DNA of 33,992 bases from Parachlamydiaceae bacterium (GCA_013821265.1 JACDHD010000025.1:1-33992); one strand, 5' to 3'. Shown: positions 17,430-25,039, counted from the first letter of the stretch. Program-made: numbers and translations. Notes: generated by a model from the sequence alone, not told the origin.

Positions 17430-17778
17430 GGCGGCAGAATCAGGGGGTTGTGAAAAGAGACGATTCGATCGAACAAAAGGTAGCCAGGCTGTCTCGGTCT
17501 GGTATAAAAGTCGCTAACATTTATTTTGTAACTCAATATAAAAACCAGACCGGGACGGTCTGGTTACATTGAAGATCCCTTGATTCGGAAATACAACTGA
17601 AATATGCAATTTTGTACGCAGTTTATCTCAACTTCAACGTAGAGACAGGATGAAAATTCTGTCGCCACGTTGTGGCTCAGAATATAGGGTGGGTGGCTTC
17701 CACGGGTTCACTCGCTTCGCTCGATCACCCGTGGCTAAACACTGTTGCCACTTCGTGGCTTAGTTACTGCTTCGCAGT
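17430..17778 (+). repeat. Approximately 350-bp direct repeat, copy 1 (left of tyrP)
   Basis: It matches 19765-20118 in the same orientation, with long identical runs such as gtcgctaacatttattttgt, atatgcaattttgtacgcag and tcgccacgttgtggctcaga. It includes the short palindrome ccagaccgggacggtctgg (also at 22396) and ends in tagttactgcttcgcagt. The right part forms an inverted pair with 17361-17396, outside the repeat. It has no coding sequence. Confidence 0.85.
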
Positions 17779-17792
17779 GCACGGGGTCTTCA

Positions 17793-17861
17793 CGGGTCAT
17801 GGACGGGTTCGGTGTGCAATTATCTAATTCAAAAAAATGGGAACATTCCAGACCTGACCCC
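17793..17861. repeat. GGGGTCAG palindromic repeat, copy 4 (degenerate)
   Basis: The left flank cgggtcatggac, then gggttcggtgtgcaattatct, the central aattc and the right end attccagacctgacccca correspond block by block to copy 2 at 9084-9176. It ends six bases before the tyrP stop codon, a terminator-like position for that minus-strand gene. Confidence 0.5.
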
Positions 17862-17866
17862 ATACG

Positions 17867-19066
17867 TTAGCCAAATAGCTTCACTTTGATTCTAAAAAGT
17901 TCAAAAGCTACCTCACAAATAACGAAGATCGCAAGGATAGCTAAAATAAATTTCCCCCCAAGCAATTGTTGTGGCTCTTTCAGGTAAAAGTGATATCGTC
18001 CACGCCAAACCATTATAATAGGTAGGAGACCAAGCAACAAAGCACAACCAATACCTCCAGCATACTCTAGCATGATTAGAAAAATATGAGGGTACATCAT
18101 TGCCACCAATAACGGAGGAATAAATATTAGAGCAGTAAGGTATACTTTCCCATATTTGCCCTGCTGAATATTCAAACCATCAGCAAGAAAATCTCTTAGC
18201 CCTAAAGTTACTCCTAAAAATGAGGTAACCAAAGCAAAAAAAGCAAATGACTGACCAATAGCATATATAGATGGACTATTTATAAAATATTTCATTGCCT
18301 GAATAGCATTTAGATCTTCTCCTAAAGCTGCTTTTAGCCCATTGGCACCTTCAATAGGAACAATGCCCATGATAAGAGTCTGCCAAATGACATAGGCGAT
18401 TAGAGGAATGAAACTACCAATTAAAATAGCTTTACGCCCCTTAGCTATATCATAATGAAGATAACTCGCTAATGTAGGAATAATCCCTTGATAAGCAAAA
18501 GCTGTAAAAGCTATCGGTAATGCTTTTGGAGCTTGTAACCAATCTGCAGAATTCAACAATGCGGGATTGATAAATGGAATACCTAAAAAAACAAAACAAA
18601 GATAAGATAGAATCAATCCTACCATCAGTATAAGATTTACTTTTGCAGCTACAGCTGTGGAAATAACGATACATTGCGCAAACAATACTAAAAAAATAAC
18701 TGGTCCCATCCAATCGGTTATTTGACCATTCGCAAATTCAACGACCATATCTCCAGATTCAATAATATAGGCAATGTTAAGAGAATAAAATAAAAACAGA
18801 TAGAGGACCCAAGCTGCAATTTTACCGGCACGTCCTAAGGTAAAATTAGCCATCGATATAATATTTGCTTCTTTATGCATCCATTGTGTGATTTCAAGAA
18901 AAAGTAATCCTGTACTAGCCATAAACAGCCAACACAGAAGATAAATGAAAAGTGATGGGACAAACCCTGTAACACTTGTCAATATTGGAAGGGCCAACAT
19001 TCCCCCACCAATGGACGTTCCGGCAACAAGAAGAGCCCCTATTGTTACACCAAATCTATTACTCAT
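17867..19066 (-). CDS. tyrP: TyrP-type aromatic amino acid permease (HAAAP family)
   Basis: This 399-aa inner-membrane protein has about eleven hydrophobic helices, the usual length and number for the hydroxy/aromatic amino acid permease family. The N-terminal GALLVAGTSIGGGMLALPIL is the family's helix-1 signature with the unwound glycine-rich substrate site. FAYQGIIPTLASYL and LGVTLGLRDFLADGL are further family blocks. These proteins import tyrosine or tryptophan with protons. Chlamydiae carry tyrP as a standard gene, which fits the rest of the window. It is a single gene here, flanked by the approximately 350-bp direct repeats rather than by metabolic partners. Substrate (Tyr or Trp) cannot be decided. 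Confidence 0.9.
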   Translation of the reverse strand: MSNRFGVTIGALLVAGTSIGGGMLALPILTSVTGFVPSLFIYLLCWLFMASTGLLFLEITQWMHKEANIISMANFTLGRAGKIAAWVLYLFLFYSLNIAYIIESGDMVVEFANGQITDWMGPVIFLVLFAQCIVISTAVAAKVNLILMVGLILSYLCFVFLGIPFINPALLNSADWLQAPKALPIAFTAFAYQGIIPTLASYLHYDIAKGRKAILIGSFIPLIAYVIWQTLIMGIVPIEGANGLKAALGEDLNAIQAMKYFINSPSIYAIGQSFAFFALVTSFLGVTLGLRDFLADGLNIQQGKYGKVYLTALIFIPPLLVAMMYPHIFLIMLEYAGGIGCALLLGLLPIIMVWRGRYHFYLKEPQQLLGGKFILAILAIFVICEVAFELFRIKVKLFG

Positions 19067-19212
19067 ACTCTCATCTTAGTGGCTGAAAAGCCAAAAAGAA
19101 TTTCAAAATCCTTCATGCCTTATTTCAGTTTTGTTTTTTATCCGAGAACTTTATAGCAAGGAACCTTTTTCTTCTTCCTAAAACTTGGGTAAGTCAAATC
19201 AGGAAAAGAAAA

Positions 19213-19435
19213 TTATCGCCCAGCTCCGCAATTTGAACAACGCCCTGCTTCCTGCACATTCGTAGCTCCACATTTCCGACATTTCCATGTCCAGTAAGTA
19301 TCTCGGCTAAGAATGCATGCAGCTTCTGATTTTTCAGATAATCCATTTATTTCATTTGATGAATCATAATTTCTTTCAGTTGCTTGTAGGGTAAGCAAAA
19401 AAAAATGTGCAAAATGCTAATAGATTCTTTTTCAT
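19213..19435 (-). pseudogene. Exported RanBP2-type zinc-finger protein, interrupted at a T9 run
   Basis: The ATG at 19435 is preceded by GGAG and begins a signal peptide (MKKNLLAFCTFFF) that runs into a stop a few codons after a T9 tract (plus strand A9 at 19397-19405). One T fewer joins it to LTLQATERNYDSSNEINGLS and the rest, giving a perfect signal peptide ending LLTLQA and a protein of about 74 aa. The C-terminus is W-K-C-R-K-C-G-A-T-N followed by C-S-N-C-G, the W-x-C-x2-C-x3-N-x6-C-x2-C pattern of RanBP2-type zinc fingers. The downstream frame alone could start only without its signal. The T9 run is long enough for slippage, so phase-variable or slippage-dependent expression is possible. 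Confidence 0.55.
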
Positions 19436-19665
19436 TGTTAACTCCATTATTTTGATTAAAGATAATAGTCTTTGCTATAACGAGGCAAAGGATATTTCAA
19501 GCAAAAAAGATAGGTTTTTATGTAAATTTGTCAAGATTAGAACATTTTACAGCAAAGAATGCGGTGTGATGATAAGGCTGGGGGTGAACATGTTCACGGT
19601 AGTTGAAAAATCGCTGTTACCAGTCCTTGTTGGTCTGGTATTCTGGTTAAACCAGTGAACACTAG

Positions 19666-19748
19666 ATTGCGGCAGCAAGGTAAGTGGGTAGCCCCACATA
19701 TATCGAAAGGCACAGGCCCTGAGCAGTATGTGGGGCTCATCAACCTAC
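19666..19748 (+). repeat. Dispersed GCGGYAGC/TAGCCCC repeat, copy 2
   Basis: ttgcggcagcaaggtaagtg then ggtagccccacatat, and on the right tatgtggggctcatcaacc: the arms ccccacata and tatgtgggg make a stem. It is closely related to copy 3 at 20199. Confidence 0.6.
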
Positions 19749-19764
19749 TCACGATTGGACAAAG

Positions 19765-20118
19765 GCGGTCCCGATAGAATCAAGGTTTGTTAAAAATAGA
19801 CGATTCGATCGAATAAGGTAGCCAGGCCTCCTCGGTATGCTAAAAGTCGCTAACATTTATTTTGTAACTCAATATAAAAACCAGACCGGGACGGTCTGGC
19901 TACATTGAAGATCCCTCGATTCGAACATACAACTGAAATATGCAATTTTGTACGCAGTTTATCTCAACCTCTAGAGAGACAGAATGATAATTCTGTCGCC
20001 ACGTTGTGGCTCAGAATATAGGGTGTGCGTGGCTTCTTCCACGGGTTCACTCGCTTCGCTCGATCACCCGTGGCTAACTACTGTTGCCACTGTCGTGGCT
20101 TAGTTACTGCTTCGCAGT
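19765..20118 (+). repeat. Approximately 350-bp direct repeat, copy 2 (right of tyrP)
   Basis: Partner of 17430-17778, same orientation, with scattered substitutions and small indels. The two copies are about 2.3 kb apart and enclose tyrP and the zinc-finger gene. Recombination between them would delete or duplicate exactly that segment. Confidence 0.85.
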
Positions 20119-20198
20119 ATTGCACAAACTGATTTCCTCTTATCCCTAGAATTTGCTTTCTTTAATGTTGTAGGTGTACAAAGTCTATGTCTCTCTAC

Positions 20199-20267
20199 AT
20201 TGCGGTAGCAATGTTAGTGGGTAGCCCCACGCCACAGGCTTGAGCGGCTATGTGGGGTCCATCAACA
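20199..20267 (+). repeat. Dispersed GCGGYAGC/TAGCCCC repeat, copy 3
   Basis: attgcggtagcaatgttagt then gggtagccccacg and, on the right, tatgtggggtccatcaaca. It has its own attgc...gcaat dyad at the left end. It is the best match to copy 2. Confidence 0.6.
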
Positions 20268-20439
20268 CCCTGAAGATGGGGCCACGGCGGTGGCGACATA
20301 TAATGGGTTGTGACATGTGGGTTTTTCTAGAATTTTGCTAGTTGGTAGTGGTGTTTTTTGGTGAAAGGAAGAACGATATTGGATTTTGGATTGGTTGTGT
20401 TGTTAGCGGTTTTTTGGTTTGATATTGATGTAAATAGAA

Positions 20440-20480
20440 TGGTGCTCAAAACAAAAGAGGAGATCTTTTGGATCCCCTCT
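20440..20480 (-). terminator. Rho-independent terminator of the 20511-21098 gene
   Basis: The 10-bp stem agaggagatc (20456-20465) with gatcccctct (20471-20480) has one G-U type mismatch. On the minus strand it is followed by TTTTGTTTTGAG. It starts 30 bases after the stop codon and is a textbook shape. Confidence 0.75.
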
Positions 20481-20510
20481 TAAATTTCACTTATTGGAAT
20501 GAGTTACATT

Positions 20511-21098
20511 CTAGGCTGCTGTAGAAACGTTTTCTTTGCCAACTTTTTGCTCAGCTTTTTCGGCAGCGATTTTGCGTTCGGTTTCCGAAGAGGCTGGTTT
20601 TCCGAAAAGAACAGCAAAATCATTAAATTTCTTAAGAGCTTCTGCAGTTGGTTCTATTGATTTTTCGCAAGCTGTAATATTAAGGGCTACAGACTTGTCT
20701 TGCCCGAGACTGATGTATTTGTTTTGTCCTGTTACCAACATTAATTGACCAGGCGTACCAGCCCCTTGAAGATCTTTAAATCTTTGAAGTTTGCTTTTAT
20801 CAAGAGTTATTCCAACTATTAATCGACGACGTACCAAATCTAAAAAATGTTCTGAATCCGAAATTGTAATTTCTGTACATGGTTGAAGGATGTATTGGGT
20901 TAAAGTCGACGTTTTATTTGGAATAATTATTGGTTTAATACTTTTCCCTGTTGGGCTCGATTTATCAGGTCTTTCCGCTTCAGCTACCTTAAATAAGGCA
21001 ACGCTTCCATTGTAGGCAGTGCGAACTGGAAGTGCACTTGCGGTTTGAGTTGTTATATTCCAAAAGCCATTAGGCAAGACTACGTCACCAATTGTCAT
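20511..21098 (-). CDS. Cytosolic protein of unknown function next to the T3SS region
   Basis: This 195-aa protein has no signal peptide or membrane segment. A strong GAGGAGA ribosome binding site sits 6 bases before the ATG. The sequence has a beta-rich N-terminal half (IGDVVLPNGFWNI, VRTAYNGSVALFKV, SIKPIIIPNKTSTL) and a Lys/Glu-rich C-terminus (ETERKIAAEKAEQKVGKEN). I do not recognise a family. It is divergent from the effector-like gene at 21283 with about 185 bases between the starts. A single gene with its own terminator. Confidence 0.7.
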   Translation of the reverse strand: MTIGDVVLPNGFWNITTQTASALPVRTAYNGSVALFKVAEAERPDKSSPTGKSIKPIIIPNKTSTLTQYILQPCTEITISDSEHFLDLVRRRLIVGITLDKSKLQRFKDLQGAGTPGQLMLVTGQNKYISLGQDKSVALNITACEKSIEPTAEALKKFNDFAVLFGKPASSETERKIAAEKAEQKVGKENVSTAA

Positions 21099-21238
21099 AC
21101 ATCTCTCCTCAAATAAAGGTTTACCAAAAATTTTATCCTTTTTGCCTTATTCCTGTCAACCATGAAAGTAACAATCAAAAAAAAGCTTCAGAATCACAAG
21201 ATATTTAATAAAAATGTTTTTATAATTAGTTAAAATGA

Positions 21239-21244
21239 TATAAT
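21239..21244 (+). promoter_or_regulatory. Candidate -10 element upstream of the 21283 gene
   Basis: A consensus TATAAT lies 39 bases before the ATG at 21283 in an AT-rich divergent intergenic region. No good -35 is found at the right distance (ttttta at best), so the call is tentative. Confidence 0.3.
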
Positions 21245-21282
21245 TAAAATTGAGGATAATAAATAAATCATGGGAGGTTTCC

Positions 21283-22260
21283 ATGGGTTCTTCTATTCCT
21301 TCAGGTCATGTTGCCCCTACTACAGCAACTCATAATTATCAAAGCCAACCTGCCGCCGATACTAATGAAGATGATATTAATGATTTTTCAGACATATTTT
21401 CAAATTTCGCTGCACAAGCCAAGCAAGATGCTGTTCAAAATAAAACTTCTAAACAATTAACGGCAAAGGAAGAGGCAACGTCGCATCACGCACCACGGAC
21501 AGCATCCCACGCTACTGAAGAAGTGGAACAAGCAGGGCACGTACTAAATGACGCAAAAAGTGAGATAGGCCTTTCGAAAGATTCTCTAGCGATTCCAGTT
21601 TTCTTTGAAGAAGATGAAGAAACGGGTAAACCTGCAGTCCGCGAGGCCACTGGTGATCGTCCTGCTCATGCCGTCTTGGATTATTCTAATCGACTAAACT
21701 TTAGAATTATTCCCTCCGATAACTTAACTCCTCAAGCACAAGCAATCCTTCAAAGAGCAAAAAAGGAAGGCTTTGTAAACCGCGCGGTTGCCGACAGTCC
21801 TCAGAGAATCACCGTTGCACGTGCAGTCCCTGCTGATAGGATTAAAAGATTTGCTAACGCTTTTAAAGTCTACGATTGTGCCCTTAAATGCCTTTTGGGC
21901 GAAAATATGAAAAAAATTGATCTCAAACCTACCGTGAAACCTGAAAAGGAAGAACGGGTCGATGAATCAAGAACCCAAAAACCACAAGACAATGCTCCGA
22001 AAAAGCCTGTTTCCAGTGAAGCAGTTCAAAGGGACGCAAAGCTTGTCGCAAATATGCAAAAACGAGCTCACCAAGGTCTCATCCAAGAAGAAATAGCGAG
22101 CGGCAAAGCGAAACAGAAAAAAACTCAAAGCAAAGAACATGCCGAAGCCCTTGACCAAAAAGCTGATACGATCAAACAAAAAAGCACCCAGGCAAATGTC
22201 GATACTACTCGTCTGGAAAGAGATCAAATTGATCGGAAAAGTGGAAAAGCTGGGGGATAA
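21283..22260 (+). CDS. Hydrophilic, low-complexity protein; candidate T3SS substrate
   Basis: This 325-aa protein starts at the ATG at 21283, chosen because GGGAGG sits 5 bases upstream; the frame is open further upstream without a site. The first about 35 residues (MGSSIPSGHVAPTTATHNYQ...) are rich in Ser, Thr, Ala and Pro and poor in charge, like type III secretion signals. A globular part lies around residues 100-210 (LSKDSLAIPVFFEEDEETGK, LDYSNRLNFRIIPSDNLTPQ, AVPADRIKRFANAFKVYDCA). The C-terminal third is Lys/Gln/Glu-rich and probably helical. There is no signal peptide and no recognised domain. Its place about 400 bases upstream of a T3SS chaperone gene suggests, but does not prove, that it is a secreted effector. 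Confidence 0.65.
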   Translation: MGSSIPSGHVAPTTATHNYQSQPAADTNEDDINDFSDIFSNFAAQAKQDAVQNKTSKQLTAKEEATSHHAPRTASHATEEVEQAGHVLNDAKSEIGLSKDSLAIPVFFEEDEETGKPAVREATGDRPAHAVLDYSNRLNFRIIPSDNLTPQAQAILQRAKKEGFVNRAVADSPQRITVARAVPADRIKRFANAFKVYDCALKCLLGENMKKIDLKPTVKPEKEERVDESRTQKPQDNAPKKPVSSEAVQRDAKLVANMQKRAHQGLIQEEIASGKAKQKKTQSKEHAEALDQKADTIKQKSTQANVDTTRLERDQIDRKSGKAGG

Positions 22261-22293
22261 ACGCTATCGGTGTTCATGAGGAGTTCCAAAAAC

Positions 22294-22470
22294 AGGCCGT
22301 CATCGGCCTGAATGTAACCAGGGCGTCCCGCCCTGCAATAAGCCGGATTATCCAAGTAGCTAAGCCCTCTTGGTCTGATTGTTCTTATTTTTTTACCAGA
22401 CCGGGACGGTCTGGCTACCTTCTTTTTGCAGGGCGGGACGCCCTGGTTACTTTCAGGCCGAGGACGGCCT
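22294..22470. repeat. Nested palindrome: 44-bp inverted repeat around further palindromes
   Basis: The arms 22294-22337 and 22427-22470 are 44 nt each and pair with only two mismatches. Each arm contains two smaller palindromes (aggccgtcatcggcct and agggcgtcccgccct). The enclosed segment carries a third (ccagaccgggacggtctgg, also in both approximately 350-bp repeats). The result is a palindrome of palindromes about 177 bp long. It lies between the effector-like gene and the T3SS block. Confidence 0.85.
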
Positions 22471-22480
22471 GGTTCAAAAA

Positions 22481-22530
22481 GTGTACGCGATGTCCTTTGG
22501 TTAAAGTGTTCGCGATGTCTCTTGGTTAGA
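22481..22530 (+). repeat. Two 25-bp tandem units
   Basis: gtgtacgcgatgtcctttgg and ttaaa are followed by gtgttcgcgatgtctcttgg and ttaga; a partial third unit, cgttcgatgt, follows. There is no coding potential. Confidence 0.5.
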
Positions 22531-22556
22531 CGTTCGATGTAACAGATCTCCTATGT

Positions 22557-22646
22557 GACATCGGCAAGCCGATGTTTATGAAAGCGGTGGCAAGCCCACC
22601 GCACTCCAAAAGCAAATAGGTGGCAAGCCACTGCAATCCAAAAGCG
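22557..22646. repeat. Three consecutive small palindromes with a GGCAAGCC centre
   Basis: These are acatcggcaagccgatgt (about 22558-22575), gcggtggcaagcccaccgc (22584-22602) and ggtggcaagccactgc (22619-22634). The second and third are each followed by actccaaaagc or aatccaaaagc. The middle one with its flanks (22577-22611) matches the complement of 33951-33986 over about 34 bp with one extra base. They lie immediately before the ribosome binding site of the chaperone gene. Confidence 0.75.
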
Positions 22647-22658
22647 AAGAGGAAGCCA

Positions 22659-23108
22659 ATGCAGACTAACATCTTTCAGAAAAACTCAGCTTGTGCTATG
22701 TCTGCCAAAATGGAGACATCTATGCTAAATAAACTCATACACGAATTCGCTAAAGACCAAGAACTTGGCGATTCCCTCCCCCTCGACAGCAGCGGAAACT
22801 ACATGATCCCCCTCGACGAAGGTCTCATCATCACAATTCAAGCCCTTCCCGAAGGTTTTACACTGTTTTGTTTTCTAGGGCCTTGCCCCAAAAACAATCG
22901 CGAAGCACTCTTCTCTCAAGCACTACTCGCTAACCTGTTCGGTCAAGGAACTCACGACGCTGTCCTCGGCATCAGCGAAGATGGCAACACGCTCACTCTA
23001 TCTCGCATCATCGACTACCACGTGGAATATAAAGAATTTAAAGAAATTATCGAAGATTTTATAAATGTTGTTGATTTTTGGCGCGAAGAATCAAGTGCAA
23101 CGGCCTAG
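22659..23108 (+). CDS. scc4: CesT/SycE-type T3SS chaperone at the Scc4 (CT663) position
   Basis: This 149-aa protein's start at 22659 is chosen because GAGGA lies 5 bases upstream; a longer frame runs back into the palindromic repeats. The layout is that of class I T3SS chaperones: an N-terminal helix (LNKLIHEFAKDQELGD), strands with NYMIPLDEGLIITIQALPEG and FTLFCFLGP, a helix EALFSQALLANLFGQ, then LGISEDGNTLTLSRIID and a C-terminal helix with EYKEFKEIIEDFINVVDFW. The low pI is also typical. In Chlamydia the gene directly upstream of cdsD is scc4, whose product pairs with Scc1 to handle the gatekeeper CopN and also modulates the major sigma factor. Identity as Scc4 rests on gene order. Confidence 0.75.
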   Translation: MQTNIFQKNSACAMSAKMETSMLNKLIHEFAKDQELGDSLPLDSSGNYMIPLDEGLIITIQALPEGFTLFCFLGPCPKNNREALFSQALLANLFGQGTHDAVLGISEDGNTLTLSRIIDYHVEYKEFKEIIEDFINVVDFWREESSATA

Positions 23109-23188
23109 ATAGTTCACACTATAGCCTTCCCTTTATTTGTGAATTAATCTATCCTAGTGACCTAACTTAAAACATAACTGCGTAAAAA

Positions 23189-25039
23189 ATGACTGAAAAA
23201 CTTGTTGCAGAAGAAGGTCTACTCAAAGAGCTCTCTCTATCTTTCTCAGATGGAGACACATGGGTCATCGGCCGCGATCCGGACTCATGCCAGCTCCTCG
23301 TAGAAGATCCTGCTGTCTCCAGAAAACATGGTCTCTGCCGCAAAGTGTCTCAAGGGATCGTTATCGAAAACCTGAGCTCCACTAACCCCCTCACTGTCAA
23401 TGACGAGGTAATCTCCGAACCACGCCTCCTCCAACACGGCGACCTGGTCAAAATCGGCGATACCCTCTTCCGCTACTACGCAGAGGCTGAAGCTCACCTC
23501 TTCGAAGAACGAATCGAAACAAATATTCCCGATACCGACAAACCCAATTTCCCTGCTCCAGCTCCAACCAACCAAGAACCTGAAGGTGAAGAACCCGAAC
23601 ACTCTATCTACGAAGATCATGCGCCAGAAGGCACCGACATCGCTCAAGTCAACTTCGACATGATGGAAACAGGCCGTTGGCTCCTCAAAGTGGTCGGAGG
23701 CCCCAATAATGGGGCTGAATTCTCGATGCAAACGGGCAGCAACTACATCATCGGAACTGACCCAAACAGCTGCGACATCATCTTCTACGACAACAGTGTC
23801 TCACGTCAACACGCCCGCATCAACATCTCTCACGATGATCGCATCACCATCGAAGATCTCAAAAGCCGCAATGGAACACGTGTCGATGGCGAACTGATCA
23901 CAAACTCACAACCTCTCCCCTTCAACACACTTGTGACAATCGGAACAACTTCATTTGTGGTTTACGATCGCGAAGGCGAAATGCAAACCATTATGTCCCC
24001 TCTTCTCCCTTCAATCGTAAAAGTGCTCCAGCAAAAAGAGGGAAAACTAACTGAAGAGCCTGCTAAAGTATCACAAGCTGCTCCAGAAGCACCTGTAGAA
24101 CAAAAACCCGTCGCACCTGCACCTCAAAAGTCCAACACGATGGGTGCTCTCATCATCACTGCAGTACTGATTGGCATTTTTTCTCTCATTGGACTAGCTA
24201 TTCAATCGTTATTGATGTCAGAACCGATTAGTCTAGAACAAGTGGTCGACACAGATAAGGTGTTGGGTGAAACACTGGCTGCTTTCCCTGAAGTCAAATT
24301 CTCTTTCAACAAGAGTACTGGTCGCCTGCTGCTAGTGGGTCACGTGATGACTGGATCGGACAAAAGTCAGCTGATGAGTAGTCTACAAGGCTTAAGATTC
24401 ATTAAAGATGTCGACGGAAACGGCGTTATCATTGACGAATATGTGTGGAGTGAGGCTAACCAAATTCTCTCGAAAAACCCTAGCTGGAAAGGTGTCACCG
24501 TTCACGCTCCTACTCCAGGCCGATTTATCCTCTCTGGATACCTCCAGACAAGAGATCAGGCGCAACAGGTTTGGGACTATTTAACACGCAACTTTTCCAC
24601 TTTGGATCAGATCGACAATAGAATTGTGGTGGAAGAGGATGTGATTACAAACATCACCAACGCACTACGCGAGCAGGGGTTAACCCATGTGACGCCTCAG
24701 ATGAGCAATGGGGAAGTCATCCTTAAAGGCGATGTTCCTGGGCCAAAACAGGAAGCTTTTGCCAATTTAGTGACAAAAATTCAGGAAATTCCTGGAATCC
24801 GCAGCTTGCGCAATCAAGTGACCGTTCAAACTGCTAGTGCTTTGGTCATTAATATCAGCGATCGGTATTTAGTTAGTGGTCTTTCCCGAGCTGATAATGG
24901 CCGCCTCTCGGTAGTGATTAATGGACGTATTTTATCAGAGGGCGATAGCTTGGATGGAATGACAATTACGAGTATTCAAAATAACGCAGTCCTTCTTGAG
25001 AAAGAGGGAGAAAAATACCGAATTGATGTCAATAGATAG
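23189..25039 (+). CDS. cdsD: CdsD (SctD), T3SS inner-membrane ring protein with two FHA domains
   Basis: This 616-aa protein has an FHA domain at residues about 15-95 (Gly-Arg at 28-29, S44-R45-x-H47, N66) and a second at about 165-260 (S205-R206-x-H208, N228). A Pro/Ala/Gln linker is followed by one membrane helix at about 319-343. The periplasmic part has repeated BON-like ring-building modules (FSFNKSTGRLLLVGHV, GRFILSGYLQTRD, NGEVILKGDV). In the second FHA the phosphate-binding Arg of the Gly-Arg pair is Thr190. Chlamydial CdsD has the same two-FHA layout and is a substrate of the kinase PknD in C. pneumoniae. It is shorter than the approximately 829 aa of C. trachomatis CdsD. It forms the inner ring of the basal body. 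The start has no strong ribosome binding site. Confidence 0.92.
   Translation: MTEKLVAEEGLLKELSLSFSDGDTWVIGRDPDSCQLLVEDPAVSRKHGLCRKVSQGIVIENLSSTNPLTVNDEVISEPRLLQHGDLVKIGDTLFRYYAEAEAHLFEERIETNIPDTDKPNFPAPAPTNQEPEGEEPEHSIYEDHAPEGTDIAQVNFDMMETGRWLLKVVGGPNNGAEFSMQTGSNYIIGTDPNSCDIIFYDNSVSRQHARINISHDDRITIEDLKSRNGTRVDGELITNSQPLPFNTLVTIGTTSFVVYDREGEMQTIMSPLLPSIVKVLQQKEGKLTEEPAKVSQAAPEAPVEQKPVAPAPQKSNTMGALIITAVLIGIFSLIGLAIQSLLMSEPISLEQVVDTDKVLGETLAAFPEVKFSFNKSTGRLLLVGHVMTGSDKSQLMSSLQGLRFIKDVDGNGVIIDEYVWSEANQILSKNPSWKGVTVHAPTPGRFILSGYLQTRDQAQQVWDYLTRNFSTLDQIDNRIVVEEDVITNITNALREQGLTHVTPQMSNGEVILKGDVPGPKQEAFANLVTKIQEIPGIRSLRNQVTVQTASALVINISDRYLVSGLSRADNGRLSVVINGRILSEGDSLDGMTITSIQNNAVLLEKEGEKYRIDVNR

Larger units (their letters stand above)
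16968..17866. other. 899-bp gene-free, repeat-packed stretch
   Basis: Small open frames here do not look coding. The stretch contains the second approximately 125-bp direct repeat (17118-17243), an inverted pair with 36-bp arms (about 17361-17396 and 17700-17735, built on GATCGAGCGAA and TTCGCTCGATC), the first copy of the approximately 350-bp direct repeat (17430-17778) and a degenerate GGGGTCAG palindrome (17793-17861). An isolated ggggtcag half-site occurs at 17103. Confidence 0.6.
19436..20510. other. About 1.07 kb without a gene; repeats and hairpins
   Basis: It holds two small hairpins around 19619-19654 (taccag/ctggta and ctggttaaaccag), two copies of the GCGGYAGC/TAGCCCC repeat (19666-19748 and 20199-20267), the second approximately 350-bp direct repeat (19765-20118) and, at the right end, the terminator of the next minus-strand gene. 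The part at 20330-20440 is rich in G and T and shows no structure I can name. The 83-codon frame at 19407-19658 has no ribosome binding site or protein-like composition. Confidence 0.6.

Noticed and set aside
17145-17572. Three overlapping small plus-strand frames between the repeats
   Set aside because: They are made of direct and inverted repeat sequence, differ between repeat copies by indels, and have no ribosome binding sites.
16519-22658. Insertion sequence or CRISPR array as explanation for the repeats
   Set aside because: There is no transposase frame, and the repeats are neither short nor regularly spaced with unique spacers.
23285-23731. 148-codon minus-strand frame
   Set aside because: It is antisense to the FHA region of cdsD, which is clearly coding; no ribosome binding site or family.
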